Assembly: GCA_042088665.1 (NCBI GenBank)
Contig: JBELMB010000210.1
Coordinates: 1 to 8,867 of the forward strand
Direction of reading: 5' to 3'
DNA length: 8,867 nt
Source of the DNA: JBELMB01 sp042088665
GTDB taxonomy: Bacteria > Pseudomonadota > Alphaproteobacteria > Rhodobacterales > Rhodobacteraceae
Shown: piece after piece, positions 6,937-8,867 of the stretch
Layout of the letters: the number at the start of each line of letters is the position of its first letter
Position numbering within the stretch: the stretch's first letter is position 1
Translations under genes and position numbers: made by a program
Notes under the pieces: generated by a model
What the model was told of the DNA's origin: nothing
Seen by the model: only the letters and a program-made list of their open reading frames with translations
Database searches by the model: none

Positions 6937-7506
6937 ATGACCTACAAGAATTCCGTGACGAATATCGGTGTCACTGTCGCGGCGGAGTCGGTGACCCGCG
7001 TTGTTGGCAAGGCCGCAGGCGCCGCCAAGGGATCTGCCGCCGGTCTTGTCGTGCAACCGGTGGTCTGGGTGGCGACGGGCACCGCACCCGATGCCGGTGA
7101 CAGCTTTCTGTACGGTGTCGGCGCCGCAGCCGCCCTTGTGGGCAGCGCCCTGTTGGCCGGGGCCGGGGTGGTCACCGGGATCATCAAGGCCGCCGTCGAT
7201 GACCACACGCAATCGCTTGTGGACGAGGCGAAGCTCGACGAACCCAAATACGCGCGCGACGGGATCTTTCCGCTTGGGGACTATTCCTTCTGGGCCAGCG
7301 ACAACGAGATCCAGGCCTATACCATCGCCAGCTTTGGCGGAGTCGTCTGGAAGCACAAGAACGGCGCGCTGTGTTTCATTCGCGATGCCAAGGGCCACCT
7401 CGTCAGCGACTATGATCCTGTCGGCTGGAAGCGGCAGTATCGCCCCCAACTGCCGCTGAAGGCTGGCACGAAGGGCCGCGTCCAGTGGTACACCAAGACG
7501 CGCTAG
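6937..7506 (+). CDS. Hypothetical protein with glycine zipper and hydrophobic segment
   Basis: Unrecognised 189-residue protein. The ATG at 6937 is preferred over an in-frame GTG/ATG-type start at 6874 because GAGGA (6928-6932) precedes it and the -10-like box lies upstream. Residues 21-50 hold an uninterrupted glycine zipper, Gly24, Gly28, Gly32 and Gly36 each four apart, followed by the hydrophobic run LVVQPVVWVATG. A second, longer hydrophobic Gly/Ala-rich stretch at about 57-87 looks like a membrane helix or hairpin. The C-terminal half (about 90-189) is soluble, charged and aromatic. There is no signal peptide of standard form. The gene is divergent from soxB, so a shared regulatory region is possible, and it converges on the next gene. 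Base composition matches its neighbours, so there is no clear sign of recent transfer. It could be a small inner-membrane protein or a membrane-active one, and no function can be assigned. Confidence 0.75.
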   Translation: MTYKNSVTNIGVTVAAESVTRVVGKAAGAAKGSAAGLVVQPVVWVATGTAPDAGDSFLYGVGAAAALVGSALLAGAGVVTGIIKAAVDDHTQSLVDEAKLDEPKYARDGIFPLGDYSFWASDNEIQAYTIASFGGVVWKHKNGALCFIRDAKGHLVSDYDPVGWKRQYRPQLPLKAGTKGRVQWYTKTR

Positions 7507-7563
7507 GCCTAGGGCGTCCTGCGGAACGACCGGCCCTGATCACCCCGTGAGGCGCGCTCGGAC

Positions 7564-7588
7564 GGTGCCGTCTTCACAAGACGGGACC
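7564..7588. repeat. Imperfect 25-base palindrome in a convergent gap
   Basis: Core arms CCGTCTT (7568-7574) and AAGACGG (7578-7584) pair perfectly around a 3-base loop. Allowing one G-G mismatch, the stem extends with GGT (7564-7566) and ACC (7586-7588). It sits between two convergent genes, where a bidirectional terminator would be expected, but only AAAA follows on the plus strand, giving no T-run after the stem in either direction. It may still act as a hairpin that ends or protects transcripts. The rest of the 7507-7666 gap shows nothing else clear. Confidence 0.4.
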
Positions 7589-7666
7589 AAAACGCGCCGC
7601 GCCTGGATGACAGCGCTGCGCCGCCGCCTGTGCACGGAGCGGGCCTGCCGCGTCTTTGGTCCTCTG

Positions 7667-8867
7667 TCAGCCCGGCCCAGCGACCGCCTCGCGGAACATC
7701 GCCGCGGCGGGGTCGTCGCCCAGGGCCACGTCCTCCAGCGACAGGACCGCCCCCTCGGCCACGTCCCGCGTGAGCGTCACACCATGGGCAAGGCCCATTG
7801 GCAGAGCCTGCGCCGCCGCCGCGATGGGCAGCGCCTTGCCCCAGACCGTATAGCCGCCTTCGCCGTCCAGCACCTCTCCGGCCTTCAGTGCGCGTTTTGC
7901 GACAGAGGCGACGCCGCCGCGCATTTCGCGTGCCTGACCGGTGGGTTCGCCGCGCAGCGCGACACTGAGGACAGAGACCGACAGTTCCAGCCCGATCAGA
8001 TGAAAGGGTTTGTACATCGCGGCAAACCGCCCGGTGGAATCCGTGGGCAGGCCGTATTGCTGGAAACAGGCCGCCGCGTAGTCGTTCGGCGCTTCGAGCA
8101 CGATATAGACGCCCCAGCGCAAATCGCGGAACACCGGCCGCCCGTCACGTTCCAGCGAAGAGATCACTTCGACCATCCCGCGACCTTCCAACTGGCCACC
8201 ACAGGCACGGGGACGCAGGACATGGGCAAGGTCATCCACGCCACAGGCCGGAAATTCCAGCCCCTCAGACGGCAGATCAAGCCCGCAGGCATTGGCAATG
8301 GCCACCATCTCGATCGCGCTCTTGGTGCCGTCAAGAAAGGAGTTGAACATCTGCGGGTTCATCCCCGCCGCAGCCGCCTGTTGCGCCGACAGCCCGTAGT
8401 GCGACCAGACATCGTCGGGTGTGACAGCGTGGTAGGCTGGCAGGTACTTTGTGCCCTTGCCTGCGGCGGTCACGCTGAACCCGGTGGCACGGGCCCAGTC
8501 GACCATTTCCGCCACCAGCGCAGGCTGATCGCCATACGCCATGGAGTAGCAGACTCCGGCCGACGCCGCCTTGCGCGCCAGCAAAGGGCCCACCAGCGCG
8601 TCGGCCTCCACGTTGACCATGACAACGTGTTTGCCATGGGAAAAGGCCGCCTCGGCGTGCTGGATCCCGGCGCGCGGGTTGCCCGTTGCCTCGATGACCA
8701 CATCCACATCGTCGCGCGCGGCAAGTGCGCTGCCCGCATCGACAATCGCCGTGGCGTCAAGCCGCGCGTCGTCCCAGCCGACCGCGCGGCAGGCAGCGCG
8801 GGCGCGGTCGGGGTCAAGATCGACAATCGCCGTCACCTCCAGCCCCGCGATGCTCGGCACCTGACTG
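7667..8867 (-). CDS. Homoserine dehydrogenase-like oxidoreductase with SAF domain (partial, N-terminus off the edge)
   Basis: About 399 residues are visible, and the frame continues past base 8867 (codons before the GTG at 8860 read Ser-Gln). The true start lies outside the window, probably with the Rossmann GxGxxG loop. The visible part opens inside the NAD(P)-binding fold (VDLDPDRA), continues through VVIEATGNP and the KGTKYLPAYHAVTPDDVW and NPQMFNSFLDGTKSAIEM segments of the substrate domain, and ends with a SAF-like domain (roughly the last 90 residues, from KRALKAGEVLDGEGGY). Proteins of this type are often annotated as homoserine dehydrogenase-like or SAF-domain oxidoreductases and occur in carbohydrate and polyol catabolism, but most are uncharacterised. 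The reaction is unknown here. It is on the same strand as the sox operon but separated from it by the plus-strand gene at 6937-7506, so it is a separate transcription unit. Confidence 0.88.
   Translation of the reverse strand, partial: SQVPSIAGLEVTAIVDLDPDRARAACRAVGWDDARLDATAIVDAGSALAARDDVDVVIEATGNPRAGIQHAEAAFSHGKHVVMVNVEADALVGPLLARKAASAGVCYSMAYGDQPALVAEMVDWARATGFSVTAAGKGTKYLPAYHAVTPDDVWSHYGLSAQQAAAAGMNPQMFNSFLDGTKSAIEMVAIANACGLDLPSEGLEFPACGVDDLAHVLRPRACGGQLEGRGMVEVISSLERDGRPVFRDLRWGVYIVLEAPNDYAAACFQQYGLPTDSTGRFAAMYKPFHLIGLELSVSVLSVALRGEPTGQAREMRGGVASVAKRALKAGEVLDGEGGYTVWGKALPIAAAAQALPMGLAHGVTLTRDVAEGAVLSLEDVALGDDPAAAMFREAVAGPG

Noticed and set aside
6531..6938. A 135-codon minus-strand frame whose stop overlaps the soxB start as ATGA
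   Set aside because: The overlap is suggestive of an operon leader gene, but the translation is low-complexity and unrecognised, and the frame runs through the palindrome and -10-like box. I treat it as chance open frame, possibly a decayed gene.

Overview
The window is GC-rich DNA, tightly packed with genes, with strong G/C bias at third codon positions. Gene content and protein style suggest an alphaproteobacterium, most likely a marine Rhodobacteraceae (Roseobacter-type) bacterium. That placement is an inference from composition and protein families, not from any marker gene.

Layout from left to right. Bases 1-204 hold an open frame that may be the tail of an upstream gene. A short-chain dehydrogenase/reductase (209-958, +) follows, then a 250-base gap, then a RidA-family gene (1209-1550, +). 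Converging on these is a complete four-gene operon on the minus strand, transcribed soxB-soxD-soxA-soxG (6534 down to 1632). It encodes a heterotetrameric sarcosine oxidase-type enzyme, and its last three genes are joined by short overlaps. A 402-base divergent intergenic region (6535-6936) holds a 21-base inverted repeat and a -10-like box. It separates soxB from a small plus-strand gene (6937-7506) for a glycine-rich, probably membrane-associated protein of unknown function. After a 160-base convergent gap with a strong imperfect palindrome, the window ends inside a minus-strand gene for a homoserine-dehydrogenase-like NAD(P)-dependent oxidoreductase with a C-terminal SAF domain. Its N-terminus lies off the right edge.

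How the genes may work together. The core is oxidative N-demethylation of a secondary or tertiary amino acid by SoxBDAG: covalent FMN plus FAD, a Zn-binding delta subunit, and a folate-binding GcvT-like domain that captures the one-carbon unit. The neighbours are an SDR, a RidA family member that keeps the arginine used for imine hydrolysis, and a SAF-domain dehydrogenase. They are compatible with a small catabolic island for a methylated or amino-containing compound. The true substrate cannot be read from sequence, and the Sox subunits differ slightly from the textbook enzyme. No tRNA, rRNA, CRISPR array, insertion sequence or phage gene was seen. I did not find an obvious wholly new system. 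The least explained items are the glycine-zipper protein and the palindromes flanking it.
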